This document shows positions 25,046 to 37,849 of a DNA stretch of 64,000 nt, one piece after another (positions within the stretch are counted from its first letter, which is position 1; each line of letters opens with the position of its first letter). Origin of the DNA: Acridotheres tristis (lineage: Eukaryota > Chordata > Aves > Passeriformes > Sturnidae). The stretch is taken from contig CM072896.1 in the NCBI GenBank assembly GCA_037013685.1, positions 12,093,444-12,157,443 on the forward strand, written 5' to 3'. The notes beneath the pieces are model-generated. The model saw only the letters and a list, made by a program, of their open reading frames with translations. It had not been told where the DNA came from and did no database searches. A program made the position numbers and the translations under genes.

Positions 25046-26452
25046 CTTGCTAGTTATTTACTAGGCATTGTGTATAATATTCCTCTATTAACCATTTGCT
25101 ATTGCATTTCTTGTGAGTTGGTATCACACAAACACACACCAGAACAGAGGTAAGGAGAACAAGTAGATCAGAAAACATCAATAAAATCATGGCAAAATAG
25201 CCTGATAATCTCTTGAATTCTCCCTAAAGGAAGGTTCTGGACAAAAAAGGCCTTTGAACTAAAAACTCCTGTCTAGGTGTTCACTCACATTCAAATCAAA
25301 GTTTCAGTATATTCACATTAACTTTAATTGATCCAGCTCACTTGCAGACTAGCCAATGTGTTTATGGCCAGGATAATTTCATGACACTGACAGGAGTGCA
25401 CTCCTATTTACTGCAAAATTTCTGTTAGAGTCAGTCAGTCAGTTTTATACAGTGAATGGTTTTGACTTCTATAGTGTTGTGGTATGCGTGCCTTAAAACA
25501 TACATCCTCAAGAGAAATTGCTTGATTTTCAAAGATGTATTTACCCCTAGGTAACTTATTTGGTCATATCTACTACATCAAGACTTTCTGGCAGTTTTGA
25601 AGTTAACCTTCTTGACTGGCTCAGCTTCTGAAACTGGACACATCTTCAATATGCCCTCCCATACTTCCCCCAAGACTCTTTCTTCCCTCTCCTAAAGACA
25701 ACACTATCGTTTTCTACCCCTTTTGTATTAGTGTTATGCAAATCATTTCAGTGGAAATAAACCAACACAAAATCAGCATGAAGGAGCTCTGTTCCAAGGT
25801 CCCTGCCTCTTCTGCAGTGCTGGGATTGGTGGGTGGGAGCACAGAGGATGCTTCCTTTTAGGAAGGAGGTGTAATGCACCATCTGTTCCCACTGCTGGTA
25901 GGAATCAAAGTGGAAGAGAGCACAACCACTGTACACTCACACCACCTTTTCAAGAGCTCACTGCTTATTTTCCACATTTTAATGAAATTCCATGCCTACC
26001 ACTGCCCACAGGGTTCCACATTTATTCACAGGCATTTCTTTCTTTGTTGCAAGGCTCCAGGCCTCCTCTCTTTGTTCAAAGCTTCTCTCTCAGGGCAATC
26101 TCTACCCTGGCTCCCATCATGTTGCTTCTTCTTTGACATCATCGTAGGCAAGAGTCAGGAAAAAGGTTAGTCTTAAATCTTATAGTAAAGATATATTCCT
26201 TTGAGATCAAGTATTATTTCTTCATAGTTTTATCATTACCTCTATGCCTTGACTAATGTTTAAATCAGAGTCGAAGGATCAAGTTCCAAAGCAAAAAATA
26301 CTTTCTCCCATTCAGTTTGTGCTATGTTGTCTTTATATTAATAATTCTATTGTTCTGAGTAATTTAAAATTGAAATGCAGTGAGCAGTGAGTTACATTAA
26401 TTCTGATCTCAGAATAAAGATGGTAGGTTTTGGCAGAAGACTTTCCAAGACT

Positions 26453-26480
26453 TTCCAGTTTAGACTTTTCTAAACTGGAA
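26453..26480. repeat. Perfect 12-bp stem hairpin
   Basis: TTCCAGTTTAGA (26453-26464), loop CTTT, then TCTAAACTGGAA (26469-26480). A partial direct repeat of AGACTTTCC lies just upstream. The stem is too short for a microRNA precursor. It is not followed by a terminator-like context relevant to this genome. Confidence 0.7.
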
Positions 26481-27665
26481 GGTTTAGAAGGCACATGGAG
26501 GATGGCGTGACTTGGCTTAGCAGAAGGTAGGGCTATTCTTTCTGCTTTTTTAGAACTCCTTGGTGTTATGGCACATACTATTTGATGTATAGGAATTGCT
26601 GGGGAATGAGGAGCAGTGACATTTTTGGTGGGAAGGGGAGCACTTTGAAGTCATGCATTGTTCTGTCTCTTCCAGCTCCTGCACACTTCCCATCACCATG
26701 GTAACTGCCTGCTTTAGTGAAAGAGGAAACCTGCCTGGAATTTGTTTCTGAGAGTCATGCATGTACTGTTACAACGATGCTTTCTGACTAAATTATTAAT
26801 CTCATGTCATCATCAAGTTTAGGTAAACTATGCAAACTTGCAGCCGCTGAGGAGTGAACCCCTGACAAAGATTTTCTGCACTATGTACAGGTTGAAAGCA
26901 AGCCATTGTTTCAAGCATCACAATAAAATTTAGATTTTTATCTTGTGCTGTTAGCTACCAACAATAGTCAGACCTGAAAATTGCCATTTAAAGTTTAAAT
27001 CTACAGCTTGTCAAAAAATATCATTATGGCATTGCAATCACTGCTTTGCTTCCAATATATTCTCCAAATATGTTATTATATTATATATTTGAGCCCACAG
27101 ACTCCAGACATGCTTTGTAATTGTAAATACATAGTTAAATCATATGTAAGTGCTGCGTGAAGACAAAATATACAGCATTTCTTATCAAGCATATAAAGTA
27201 TAAGGTGACCAAGAGCTGTTGTTTTCAAAACGGAAAGATGATAAAAATCAAATTATCAGGGCTACATTGGCATGGGAACTCTTTAAACTCATCACCAAAA
27301 TACTAATCCCTGCCCAGTGCCACTGCATAGTCTCAGAACTGATGCTTTAATCTCAATTTTTAGGAGATGCTACTCCTAAAATGCAACTCAATCAAGAAAT
27401 GTTTCTGTCCCTAAGACAGTGCCTCATGTAACACAGAAAACTTTGTCCAGCATTTACCAAATCCAGACTAGCACATGCATAAAAAATCACATATTTTATA
27501 AAGAAGTCCTTGTGCAGGGAGATGCCCCTTCTTTTTATGGTGCAGCTATTCTAACAAACTGAGTTAGCAGGGAAAAGATAGTAACAGTTTATGCTTTTTT
27601 TCACATTGTGTTACTAGGTATCATCATAAAAGTATGCAAATAACTTTTTTTTTTAAATGCTAAGT

Positions 27666-27679
27666 GTGCCATCTACTAG
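27666..27679 (-). promoter_or_regulatory. CTCF-like motif
   Basis: On the - strand this reads CTAGTAGATGGCAC, matching 13 of 14 positions of CCASYAGRKGGCRS. Occupancy is inferred only. Its orientation is opposite to the site at 38082-38095. Confidence 0.35.
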
Positions 27680-28869
27680 GCAAAGAATTTTCTTTATGTT
27701 GCAACAGCTGTACATATGACAGTAAATTTTCTCCATACATTAAGCCGTTAGACATTTCTGTTAAAACAAACAGTACCAAACCACCATGCTCCACATTCCT
27801 CTTGATGCTTCCTACACCACAAAAGGTGAAAGTTCTGGTGTGGATAGACTTTAGCATAAGCCATTCCTGTGCTAATGTACAGGACAGGTACCCAAGCAAA
27901 AAGGAGCATCCCTATCTTGCACTGAGCATTATATATGGGCAACACCAACATAACAGACACTGCAGAGCAAACTGGAAATGCATCAATTAAGTGAGAAGTC
28001 AGGCCTTCCCCCTTTTACACAAAATCACTGGGGCTTGCTTATGCAAAGTTACACATGATTTAGCTTAATTCAGATGCCCATCCAGCCACTGGCTTGAGGC
28101 TGAAGCTGGCACAGGCAAATGCTTTCATAGAATCCAGCGAGGGTTTTCCAGGTTCTCTGGCTCCTGTGGCTGCAGCTCACCGAGGCAGGGCTGAGCTGTT
28201 TGCAGTTGTGCAGCTCTGACATCACCTGGATGGGGACAGCCACCAGCAAACTCGGCCTGTGATGCCAAGTCCTCAAACTGCTGAGCCATACTGAGCTTAA
28301 CACCAGAGACACTCGGCTAGTAACACTAAGGAATTCACCTATTAGTACCTCGGTCATGCATATAAAATTACTTCATTCTAGGCATGATTTTAACTTAATT
28401 GCCAGTGTTAAGGCAAGAAGGCCAAGATAGCACTACTGAAAACTTTTCTCCCCTTTAAATCCAGCTCCCAATTACTAGGGAGTAAACTAAAGATTTTTAA
28501 TTAGTAAGAAAGACAGCTACACATTAATAACTACTTAAATAGTCTCCTGAAGGAGATAGGTTTCACCACAATGCAGAAAAGAACAATAAAATTAGTATTT
28601 AGCCAGTATTCACATTTCCTCCTTAGTGCATTTCCTCACAATTTGCAATGTACAAAGCAGGAAAACAAAGCATAGTAAAATTTGACCTTAATAACTAAGC
28701 ATAGGGAATACATTCAGAGCACTTTAGAGTGAGACTGCTGGTTGTAACACAAACACAAGCCCATTCGTTCATTACAAAATACTAATACAACGATATAAGT
28801 AGATAATTTATAATCAAGTGAATTACAAAAAAAATATATTTTCTCAGCTTTTTAACCTCCTTGCATAGC

Positions 28870-29030
28870 CATGTGTGGCGTAATTTGATCAGAATGGATT
28901 AAAGTGCATATTGTGTTTATTTATTACTCTTTCTTTTCTTCATGGATTACAACTTCATCACTCAATAAGGGGCAATCCCTTTAAAACAGACTACTTATAT
29001 GTCTTAAGCACATTTCCATTAGATGCATAA
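28870..29030. promoter_or_regulatory. Candidate conserved non-coding block
   Basis: Contains TGGCGTAATTTGATCAG, ATGGATTAAAG and ATGGATTACAAC (TAATCC or GATTA-type homeodomain cores) and TGTTTATTTATTA (forkhead-like) within 160 bp. Enhancer status is inferred from motif density. Confidence 0.25.
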
Positions 29031-29159
29031 ATTAGGATCTTTGTGACAAGGCACACAGACTCAGACCTAGAGATTCAGATGGACCAATTATACTTAAATT
29101 TCAATCTCCAGACATCCTCAGATATGTGGTTTGGGGCATTTTGTCGATGTTTTTTGCAT

Positions 29160-29400
29160 CCACTGTGCAGGGCACACAGAGAGGCAAGGGTTGCCTGCCC
29201 TGCTCACAGGCAGCCACTGAACTGCAGGAGCAAAGAGGAGCCCAGCTGTGCCTCCTGGGCAGGCTGAGCCCAGCCCACCCAGCCAAGGCCAGCAGTGCCC
29301 AGGCTGGTGTGCAGGCAGGGCACACAGGGCAGGGCACAGCAGGTGCCTGCAAGAACAACAGGCCTTCACCAGCCTTCAGCCAGGACCACCTGCACATTTA
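29160..29400. other. GC-rich patch with internal word repetition
   Basis: About 240 bp in which CAGGGCACA, GCCCAG and AGGCAG words recur, with open frames on both strands (up to 98 codons). CpG is almost absent. The recurrent words suggest degenerate short duplications rather than a coding exon. Confidence 0.45.
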
Positions 29401-30430
29401 AACATTTCCACAAAGGGAGCTACCCTGCCCATCACACATGATTTTGGCTGCAAGGATGATTATTGCAGCCTTTCAGCAAAGGCCAGTCAGTTTTCTGGAA
29501 GCCATCACTGTTAGAGATTACCATACAAAGGTGGGAGCTATTTACACCAGACCACAATACATTTTAATTGGCTATTGCTAGCCTCGACAGATATGAATGA
29601 AAACAATCCTCACAAAAAAGCACATTTACGTTATATGCATCCCTATGCCTTGATTTGGCAAATTAATTTATCTAGATTTCCTGTTTCAGCAGATCAGTCT
29701 AAAGGGAAGTCTTTGTACTTGGCTGCTAGATATTCCCATCCCGCTCAAATGAACTCAAAAATCTGGTTTCCATGCATGCCATGAGAAGATCAGCTAAAGC
29801 AGATTTAACTGATTAGCAAAACACCCCATCTGGTAGGAGGGCTCCATGCATGTCCTTCGTGCATCTGATGCTCCCAGTTGGGAGCCCTATGGCCCAAACC
29901 CCGCGGTGCTGCTGGGGGCTGCAGAACCAGACCCAGACCCAGGGCAGTGCCCACACCCTGCTCGTCTGGACCTGAGCTTGTGCTTGCTTTAGTAACTGTG
30001 AGCACAATGCTGAAGCTTTGCCTCTGTCTGTCCCAGTAAGAGAGAGACAACACTGATCCGACCAGTTTGCCTTTATCAAGGCGAGTGCAAGTGAATGCCA
30101 GAGATCTTTGTTTAAACAATCAGCACAGACCTCTTCCAGTCACGGGACCCTCAACTGGATGGACCTGTGGTGTTTCCCAGTACATTTAATTCCGCTAAAA
30201 ATAATAATCCCCTGTAATAGGCTCATGGTTTGAGCTAGAGCCATTAATCTGCCTCCCCTCTCCCTACCCTAATTCTGACCAGCAGTCAGGGCATCTCCAT
30301 GCTTCCTCATCCCTGAGCTACAGACTATGTCAACAGGAATTAAGCAGGCACCTGTGATACCACCTGCTGCAATCCATTTAATTCTTTGTCACAAAACCAT
30401 TTTGGTCTTTTTATAGTTCATTCAGTGCAA

Positions 30431-30446
30431 GAGGAGGAGGAGGAGG
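30431..30446 (+). repeat. Short GAG trinucleotide repeat
   Basis: Five tandem GAG units followed by GGGGAGG. Confidence 0.85.
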
Positions 30447-33324
30447 GGAGGACTGGCATTTACTGTAAATGTAGTGGATTTTCAATTCCCGGAACACAGT
30501 ATATGAAATTAATAACAAAATTAATACTAGATCTACTTACAGTGGACGGATTTTCTGCAAGTTTTTCTAAAGGCACATCATAAAATTGTGAAAATGAAAG
30601 GGTATTTCTAATATGCAAGGGCAGAAGAGAGTCAAAAAACAGGAGAAAGTATTTTTAATAGTTTTATCTCCATAATAGCTAGTTTAAATTCCCAGGCAAA
30701 GGGATAGTATGTTTCTATTAAGGAGCAAAATTGGTTGAATAAAATGCTTTGCTTACGAAAAAGGGGAAGATTTTCGTTTTCAAATGTAATATAAATCAAC
30801 AGGTAATCTGCACCAATATAAGGTCAGTGGCCAAAAGGTAGTGCACAGACCTTATAGTGCTTTACATACTATCTAGGGTTTGAATCTCAAGTCAGACCAT
30901 TTATAGCAGACATTTTAAAACACTAAAATGCTTTATATAAGAAAAATTACTGTGAAAGAGTAGCAGGCAAAATTAAGAATGAGTGAGGTTCTATAGAGTG
31001 AAAATTCTCTTTGATTTAACTTATCTATTCAAATTCTAAGCAATTTTGTAAAAAAAAATAAAAATAAAATCAATTATTACCAAAATTACAATTACCTGTC
31101 AGAATACAGAAGCTACAGAACCTTTTCATCATAGCTAAGGAGATAGAATATTTTACTTTCTTGCATCTACCTCTCGCACTAAGCCCATCTCCACAATGCC
31201 TGCACCCTGTCACCAGCCACCTGCTTATCTCCTTGGGCTCTCGTTGGAGCAAAAGTAAGACTCTGTTCTGAGAACAACTAAAAGAAAGTAAGACAAAGCT
31301 CTGCTTCAGGGTAGCCTCCATAGCTGATGCCTTTATCTTAATTCCATGAACTCAGATTTTGCCATTTACATAACTATGATAGGATGGCCCCTTCTTGGCT
31401 CCCTTCCAAGGCAACAGAGCTTTGGGTGTGCCCTCTCTGGGACTTCAGATGATCAGTTTGCATCCATTTATGCTTTGAGCAAGTTTTCAGTCATCTCATC
31501 CTTCACATCTTCAGTGAAGGCTTGCACTGCTTCCCATATTTCTTGTTAAAGAACCTGCAGAAGGGGTCTGGAAGGTACATAGCAAGTGAGCCCAGGGGAT
31601 TCTGTGAGTGGTGCTGCTCCAGTGAGTTACAGACCAGTGCTCATTCAGCTCAGCACCTTTCCAGTGAATAGAGATATTCTGATGAAGAGAAAGGTATTAC
31701 TCAAGAACATGGCCTTGTTAAACGCTGCTGCTCTAAGCATGGATCTCTTTGGGGATTACAAGGCCTGTTTACATGGCCAGTCTGAGATGGATGAGCTGTA
31801 AATTCCAAGCAGAAATGCTGATTTTTGCTTTTTGGTGCCTGAGACGGCTGATTTTTGAAGGCAGCTAGGTTGTTCCACCCTGGTTTGTTCCATCTTTTTC
31901 TTCAGCAAGTTCTGTTGCCAGGGGGAACACTAAGGCAGTGAAACATCATTTTTGCTGTGTACAGTGTGCTTCTTAATGGTTTTATTCCATTTTGCTTATG
32001 AAACTCAGAAGCCAACTATTGATTCTACCAAGACCTTGTGAGTGAAGATTAAAGCATTCCAACATGCTTGTCTACAGGTGTGCCATGGTGAATTATGGTC
32101 TTCGCATAATTCATAGAATGAAAAAGTTGCACCAAGAAACCAACTGTTAATCAGTGTATAGGTACAGGAGATCAATCTTTGATTCGTGTATTCACAAATC
32201 CTGTTTACTTGGCCACATTAGAGAACAGACGGGTGTTCTGGAATGGATTCTTAGAAATGATGGATGTAATTGTCAAAACTGCCAAGGTCAATGTATAATG
32301 TTCAAAAAAGAACCAACTCATTTCAAGCACCTTCCATTTATCATTCATGCAATTTGACCCCCAGTTCTCTTTGTAATAACATACTATGAGGGAACAACTG
32401 CTGTGTTCATTCCTATATACTCCTGTGGACTTTCAAATATCGTGCAGGTCACAGCCTTTCCAAAAGACTGAGGACATTTGTATATAACTTTTTTTTTACC
32501 CTGAAGTATGTGGAAGCTATTACATTAAACCTGACTTTAATAAGAGTAAGTTTGTTTCCTATAGAATTTTTATGCTGCAATACTATATACATTTGAAAGA
32601 AACTTGTTCCAGAATTTCATGGTTTTTCCATTTAAGAAATGTAGATTGATTTATAATAAGTTTTGAAAAAAATCTCTAAATAATTTGCTTTTCAGAACTG
32701 AGATGTCCCCTCCATTGATGATGTATCTTAGTTGCTTAACATCATGCTGTGGAATATAAGCCAAATCTAAATAATGAGGGTTAGAGAAAAAGTGTCCCTG
32801 TGGACAGTTAACTCCATAACTCAGCCATTTCTTTTAAATACCAGCCTTGATTACAGCCAGGATACTGAGTCAAGGGGAATGGTATGATAGTTTGCATTTG
32901 TATGTAGGTCTAAATATCTGGAAGTAATTCGAAGTAGTTTAATTTTCAGATTTAAAGGAAAAGAGTATAAAGACAAATTTTAGCTTTTTTAGGGTTTAAA
33001 TGTGGTATTTTAGAACACCAGAATCTCTATTTTCTGGTATCACTTTTCATAAAGACCAGGGGAAGACCTTTGCTTCTGTTGACTTTTGGTTACCAGTGTG
33101 TACACTTTTTTTTACTTTTGAAGTTTGCAGCTTTTACCACTCTATTTTCACAAACTGTGGTACAGGTTAGTGGAGAGAACCTGAAAATAGATACCCAGCA
33201 GGTCATTTTCCCTCAGCCTAAAGGGGCTAGGACTGTGTTTCACCATTGCAGAGGTTCACAATTATTTTTTAAATTGAATAGATTCATAACATACATGAAT
33301 AGCACAATCTTTCTTTTTTATCCA

Positions 33325-33338
33325 CCCCCCCCCCCCCC
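33325..33338 (+). repeat. Poly-C run (C14)
   Basis: Fourteen consecutive C residues followed by AG and preceded by a T-rich tract. The whole mimics a 3' splice acceptor (AG at 33339-33340). The length is prone to sequencing error. Confidence 0.9.
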
Positions 33339-34068
33339 AGAGCATGATGATAACCAGATTGAGTTTGCTTTTCAAAAATCCAACACATAATACTGGGTCA
33401 TATTCCACTGAACAATTTAGAAACTAATATAAATCTGAGGATCTGGCTCAAGAATTGTACAAGCCACTAGGCATAACTGAATAGCAAATCAAGACTTGGC
33501 ACCAAACAGCTTTATGAAGAAGGTGAAGAGGCCTGGGACCACTAGGCACAAGAATAGATCAAATGACATGCTTTAATCCTATTGGTTTTTACAGATGCAA
33601 TAAGAAAGTTTGTGGATGTGAAGAAATGCCATTTCTGCACTAAGACAGCATTTCTGAAACTGAAGTTTAAAAAAAAATATTTACTAAATTTTCCCTTTTC
33701 TTCTAACACCATTATCTTTTCATGGAAAAGTAACAGGCAGCCATGCATTTCTGTTGGGATGGCATATTTCTCCCAAATAAACAAGTTCATTTCTCCTCCT
33801 TACATGACATTGTAATCGAGTGGGGAGATAATTTGCATAATTTCTTCATTTTTCACATAACACTGAAATAAGGCAGTTACTTTTAAGAGAAAAAACTGTG
33901 ACATCACTGTGAAGGGCAACAGAAAGGTACACAGAGAAGCAACCATGTCTTAAAGAAATAGAATAATTTTTGTCTAACTTTTACAGCTAAGCTCTAATCT
34001 TAGTAACAAGGCTTTCTACTTAAGGAGCACTTTCTCCATAAATACTTGCTAAAATAGGGGGGGAAAAA

Positions 34069-34084
34069 GTCTAGATATCTAGAC
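34069..34084. repeat. Perfect 16-bp palindrome
   Basis: GTCTAGATATCTAGAC is fully self-complementary. No flanking feature explains it. Confidence 0.75.
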
Positions 34085-34166
34085 CAGAGAAACTCCAGAA
34101 AAATTAAGTGATTACTTCAGATTATATGATCAAAACATTCTTTGTGGTGAGAAAAAAAATTAAGTT

Positions 34167-34182
34167 AAAAAAAAAAAAAAAA
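34167..34182 (+). repeat. Poly-A run (A16)
   Basis: Sixteen A residues after an A8 run a few bases upstream. No retroposed body was recognised. Confidence 0.9.
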
Positions 34183-34309
34183 GAAGAACAGATTCTGTTC
34201 AGAAGGAGATTCAGAAATATGACATGGAAGAGTGGGCAGTGCAGAAGAGCTCCACATTCCCTTACAGAAACGTATCTGCTGAAAGCTGTAAATCTACAGC
34301 CTGGTTGGA

Positions 34310-34600
34310 AGGCAGGCTGCCATGGGATGTCAACGTGGTGTCCCTGTCAGCCATGGGGCATTTCTCAGACTTCACAGAAGATGAACTATGTCATCCCTGG
34401 GCTGAGGAGCCAGCGCAGAGCCAGCCGTGGCTCGGAGGGACAGCTGGGGGCCAGCGTGTGTCTGGGAGCAGCAGTGACACATTGGCACACGGGGACATCT
34501 GCCAGCAGTCCCAGTACGTGCTCTGGAGCTGGCTTGTGCCCAGCCAGCCATGGGGACACGCATGGTGCTGGCCTCCAGTGGTCTAGGCTCAACAGAGCCC
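34310..34600. other. GC-rich patch
   Basis: About 290 bp, GC-rich, with long overlapping open frames on both strands (120 codons +, about 104 codons -) and CAGCCAGCCATGG-type words. It has several CpGs (ACGTGG, GCGCAG, CAGCGTG, CACACGG, TACGTG), more than most other patches. No protein domain is recognised. Confidence 0.45.
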
Positions 34601-36859
34601 ACACGTCCACCCACCAGTTTTTAGTGAATTGACACGCAATACGGCAAAACCTTTTGATCACTTCAGAATAAAATCTTGCCACTTTGAGAATATATTTCAT
34701 TTGTGGTCACTACAAAGGGAGATGAATTAATCTGATTAGTTTTAAAATCCTTCACTCCATTGCTTTTTTTCAGCCAACTTGATATTCAGGTAATAAATCC
34801 ACTGTGGAGACAAAAGAATGCTTTGTAAGCAGCATCAGCTTTGAAGTATAACCCATGCTGCACGTGGAGTTTGGGTAATGCTGTTTTTGTACATAAATCT
34901 CGGTCAACAAGTCAGACACAGATCCTTAAAAAATATCTATGAAAAAAACATCCAAATTAGTGCTCCTGAAGAAGCTACTCATTACACATTTTCAGTGCAT
35001 CATGGCATCAGGCTACTGCAAGTCTTCACCTCCTCATGTGGATTTTATCAAGAAGAGCCAGTGGCAGCAACTAATCAGTAACCACAAATATCAGGGACAC
35101 CCAGAGGCAAGATTGCACCCCTGCAGATATGCTACACAACACTGGATAACAGGCACACTAATGATGAAAGCTCATGCTTAGGTACTAGATATGACCCACT
35201 TACTTGCCTTCAAATTAGATCACGTAAGCTTGGAGTGCAAAGCCATGGAGATATTTCATTAGAAGGGCTGCACTGGTTTCAGGTGCCAGCCTTACACCAC
35301 GAGGACAGAGCTGTGCATTGCTCTGGCCATCAGTGCCCTACACGCACAGGCAGTGGTGTCAAAAGTTATCACTCGCTGATGAGAACTGTGAAAGATGTGA
35401 ACACAAGTGTCAAGTTCTCTCTCTGGAGCACAGAGCTCATCCACTGAACGTGCATATATTGCTTTACCTCAGAGACTCAGTATTTGCCAACAGAAGCTGC
35501 TTTCACATCTCCCCCTCTCCATGTCTGCTGGGGTTTCCACTGAGCAATTACTATGCAGTTTTTATAGAAGCACACAGTTTTATTGCTTGGTGGACCCTGC
35601 CTCAACCAACATAGTACTCAGTCCTTGGAAAAGAGCAGGTGAATTTACAATTGGGATATTAAGCTGGAACATGAAGGTCCTGCCCTGAGATACCTGTTGT
35701 ACTGTGCAGCTGTGAGATGTAGGCTAAGGCTCTGCTCAAAGACTCTGAAATTTCTGCATCTCACAGGGCTATGAAGTCTTAACAACTCTTAAGAGCTTAG
35801 ACACTTCCTTTAAGATAGGAGTTTTACTTCCTAATGTAACATACAGCAAAAGGTTGTTGTTATAGAGCATCCCTGGATGCTTTGATTGTAAAGATTTTTA
35901 CAAGACAATGATTACAGCCCAGAATGAGAGTTTAATTCATACATTGACACAGAAAGGTGTTGGAGAAGAGTCACTGAAAGGAATAATGAGGTGACTGTCA
36001 TTAATGACCTGAGCTCAATGTGCAGAGTGCACACCCTCAGCTGTCTCACTACCAACACAGAGCTGACTGCAGCTGTACACCTACGTTATTGATGCAATGC
36101 AGAAAGGCAAGACCATTTTGTTTATCAGAAGGCAAGCTTCTGTCAGATGTCAAGCTTGTCCTTTTCACAGTTTAAGTCATCCAACCCTTAAAACATAAAC
36201 AAGATGCTCTAATAATCTGGATGTACGATTCCTTTTGAATCTCCTACCATTTGCAGCACTTCTGATTTGCAATAACAGCTTTCAAAATGTAGAAATTACT
36301 ATTTCATACAATCTAGTTATATCACAATTGTGCATGCTTTTACATTTTTCTTATATAAATACAGTTGATAATATGCCTCATGTACATGCCAGGCGTGAAT
36401 CCACCTTCACTGTTCTTTCATATCTTGGTTAATAAAGAGAGTAATTATATTTCTGCTTTCATTTTGTGTTAACACTGTCAGATAATGAAGTATGCGTTTC
36501 TTTAGGCTTCTGCAAAACAAACCAAAGGGACAGTAATGTCAGAATGGAAAATGGAAGAAGAAAGTCAGCTTTGAAGTCTACCTGTACATCTCTGCACTGC
36601 CAGCTCTGAGCTCATTTTGAAATCAAAGAACGATCACACAAAATTCGAAGCAATCAGACATATATTGCTACATGGAGACTTCACATCAAGTTCTTTCTTT
36701 TTAGCATGGAAAAGTAAAAACCCTGATGTTTTGAGATGAAGAGTACAAGCAAATTAGTCACATCTAGCATATAGGTGATGTTTTCAGCATAACAGTGAAG
36801 AAAAACACTTTGAAAACTTATTAAAATGTAGGTTAATTCTCCAGAACATTTAGTAGGAA

Positions 36860-37060
36860 AACCTGTCATTTTTATGCAGCAATGGTAATCAATTTTGAAA
36901 TCTTCACAGATGTGCTCTTAAAGTTATTAATTGCACGAGGATGATTATGAATGCTTTACTCAGCTATTCCACAAACATTAGAACAATAAAAACCAAATCA
37001 AGTCCTAAATTATGATACTTGCCCTTCTTGCAGGGACTTTGGTTTTGCCTAGCATACTTT
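36860..37060. promoter_or_regulatory. Candidate conserved non-coding block
   Basis: Contains GGTAATCAATTTTG, GTTATTAATTGCACGAGGATGATTATG and ACAATAAAAACC, a dense run of homeodomain and SOX-like cores. It leads into the stronger candidate downstream, and the two may form one regulatory cluster. Confidence 0.3.
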
Positions 37061-37489
37061 GAATCTTACTTTGTTAAACGTGACTGAAGCTGAAGAGCTT
37101 CAAAAGCTTAAAAGTTTTATAGATGCTTGACCAAATGAATGGAACAAACACCACGGTTATATTTAGTAAGACCTGATCTCCTGGGAAGGGGAGACCTTCA
37201 GCTGCTTGTAAACTTCTTATGAAAACACCTGGGCATTAACACTTAGGAGAGCTGGCTCCAATGGAAAGGAAAATAACCTGAATGGGTCACATCTGACAAC
37301 ATGACAGCGTGAACAGAGACAGTGAAATAGAATGCTGTACAAGTGTCAGACATGTTTGGTTCAATACCCGTTTCCTGGAACACTGTGGATGTTAAAATTT
37401 GGCAATCTGTTATTAAAGACAAAAACTCGCTAATGTTATGTAACCCAATAAAATACTGGGTTAACAGCATCCCATTCAGGGCAAGACAA

Positions 37490-37830
37490 ACAAAGCTGCT
37501 GTCAATATTCCTTTTAATTAACCCAATAGTATTAGCTGCTTATGACTTCATTCCCCTTGGTCCCAGTGGGCAACCTGAAAGGCAATTCTCACTATTACTT
37601 AGCTCCCGTGGTGTAATCCACAAGCGGCTGTCAGCTTGCCATGGCTGGTGACCTCTGACCCAATCACTTGCTTCCTTTTAACATTACTACCTTTGCACAT
37701 TTAATGAACTTTGTACATGGCTAAAAAGATGTCAGCACAGCGAAACGATGGGTCCTGCTGTGAAGGCTCCATTGTTTCTATAAGTCTAATTGACCTTTCA
37801 CATCACAGAAAATGAGAAAAAAATCAATAT
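37490..37830. promoter_or_regulatory. Candidate enhancer, block A
   Basis: Motifs in order: TTAATTAA (37514-37521), a nuclear-receptor DR1 (37649-37661), a SOX-type CCATTGTTT (37769-37777), then TAATTGACCTTTCA with a TGACCTTT receptor half-site at 37791. Several CpGs persist (CCCGTGG, AAGCGGC, AGCGAAACGATGG) in an otherwise CpG-poor desert. No coding frame is convincing here. Enhancer or ultraconserved status is inferred from this density and from the next block. Confidence 0.45.
37649..37661 (-). promoter_or_regulatory. Consensus nuclear-receptor DR1 site
   Basis: The - strand reads GGGTCAGAGGTCA: two RGGTCA half-sites spaced by one base, the DR1 arrangement used by HNF4, COUP-TF (NR2F) and RXR heterodimers. 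The match is direct; the factor is not determinable from sequence. Confidence 0.5.
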
Positions 37831-37849
37831 AGTTACTTAGTCACCAGCC

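Larger units (their letters stand above)
20836..26400. other. Non-coding segment
   Basis: No supported gene. It holds a degenerate TATAGT repeat (21190-21224), twin hairpins (21678-21713), a GC-rich patch (about 23180-23310), an A-rich tract (24989-25045) and GTCA repeats near 25430. An acceptor-like 'cttctgatttcag' near 24667 opens a 44-codon frame but has no convincing donor. Confidence 0.6.
26401..28869. other. Non-coding segment
   Basis: No supported gene. It holds the 12-bp hairpin (26453-26480), a CTCF-like site (27666-27679), an ATGCAAAT near 27634 and a mildly GC-rich stretch near 28080-28290. The rest is AT-rich and unique. Confidence 0.6.
29401..36859. other. Non-coding segment
   Basis: No supported gene. 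It includes a GC-rich stretch near 29860-29990, a GAG repeat (30431-30446), a C14 run (33325-33338), a 16-bp palindrome (34069-34084), an A16 run (34167-34182) and a GC patch (34310-34600). A 174-codon frame at 34108-34632 opens at a GTG and reads through the A16 run into the GC patch, so it is rejected as a gene. Confidence 0.6.

Noticed and set aside
31070..31321. Minus-strand ATG frame ending at CAG|GTAATT
   Set aside because: The start context is fair and the donor acceptable, but the peptide is unrecognised and no other exon or promoter signal supports it.
31623..31693. Plus-strand exon-like segment ending at AAG|GTATTA
   Set aside because: The acceptor has almost no pyrimidine tract and the donor is weak.
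33311..33390. Polypyrimidine plus C14 plus AG as a splice acceptor
   Set aside because: The tract is explained by a homopolymer, the downstream frame stops within about 17 codons and no donor follows.
34108..34632. 174-codon + strand open frame, the longest in the window
   Set aside because: It opens at a GTG, reads a lysine run through the A16 homopolymer and then enters a GC-rich patch. It has no recognisable domain, and the opposite strand is equally open.
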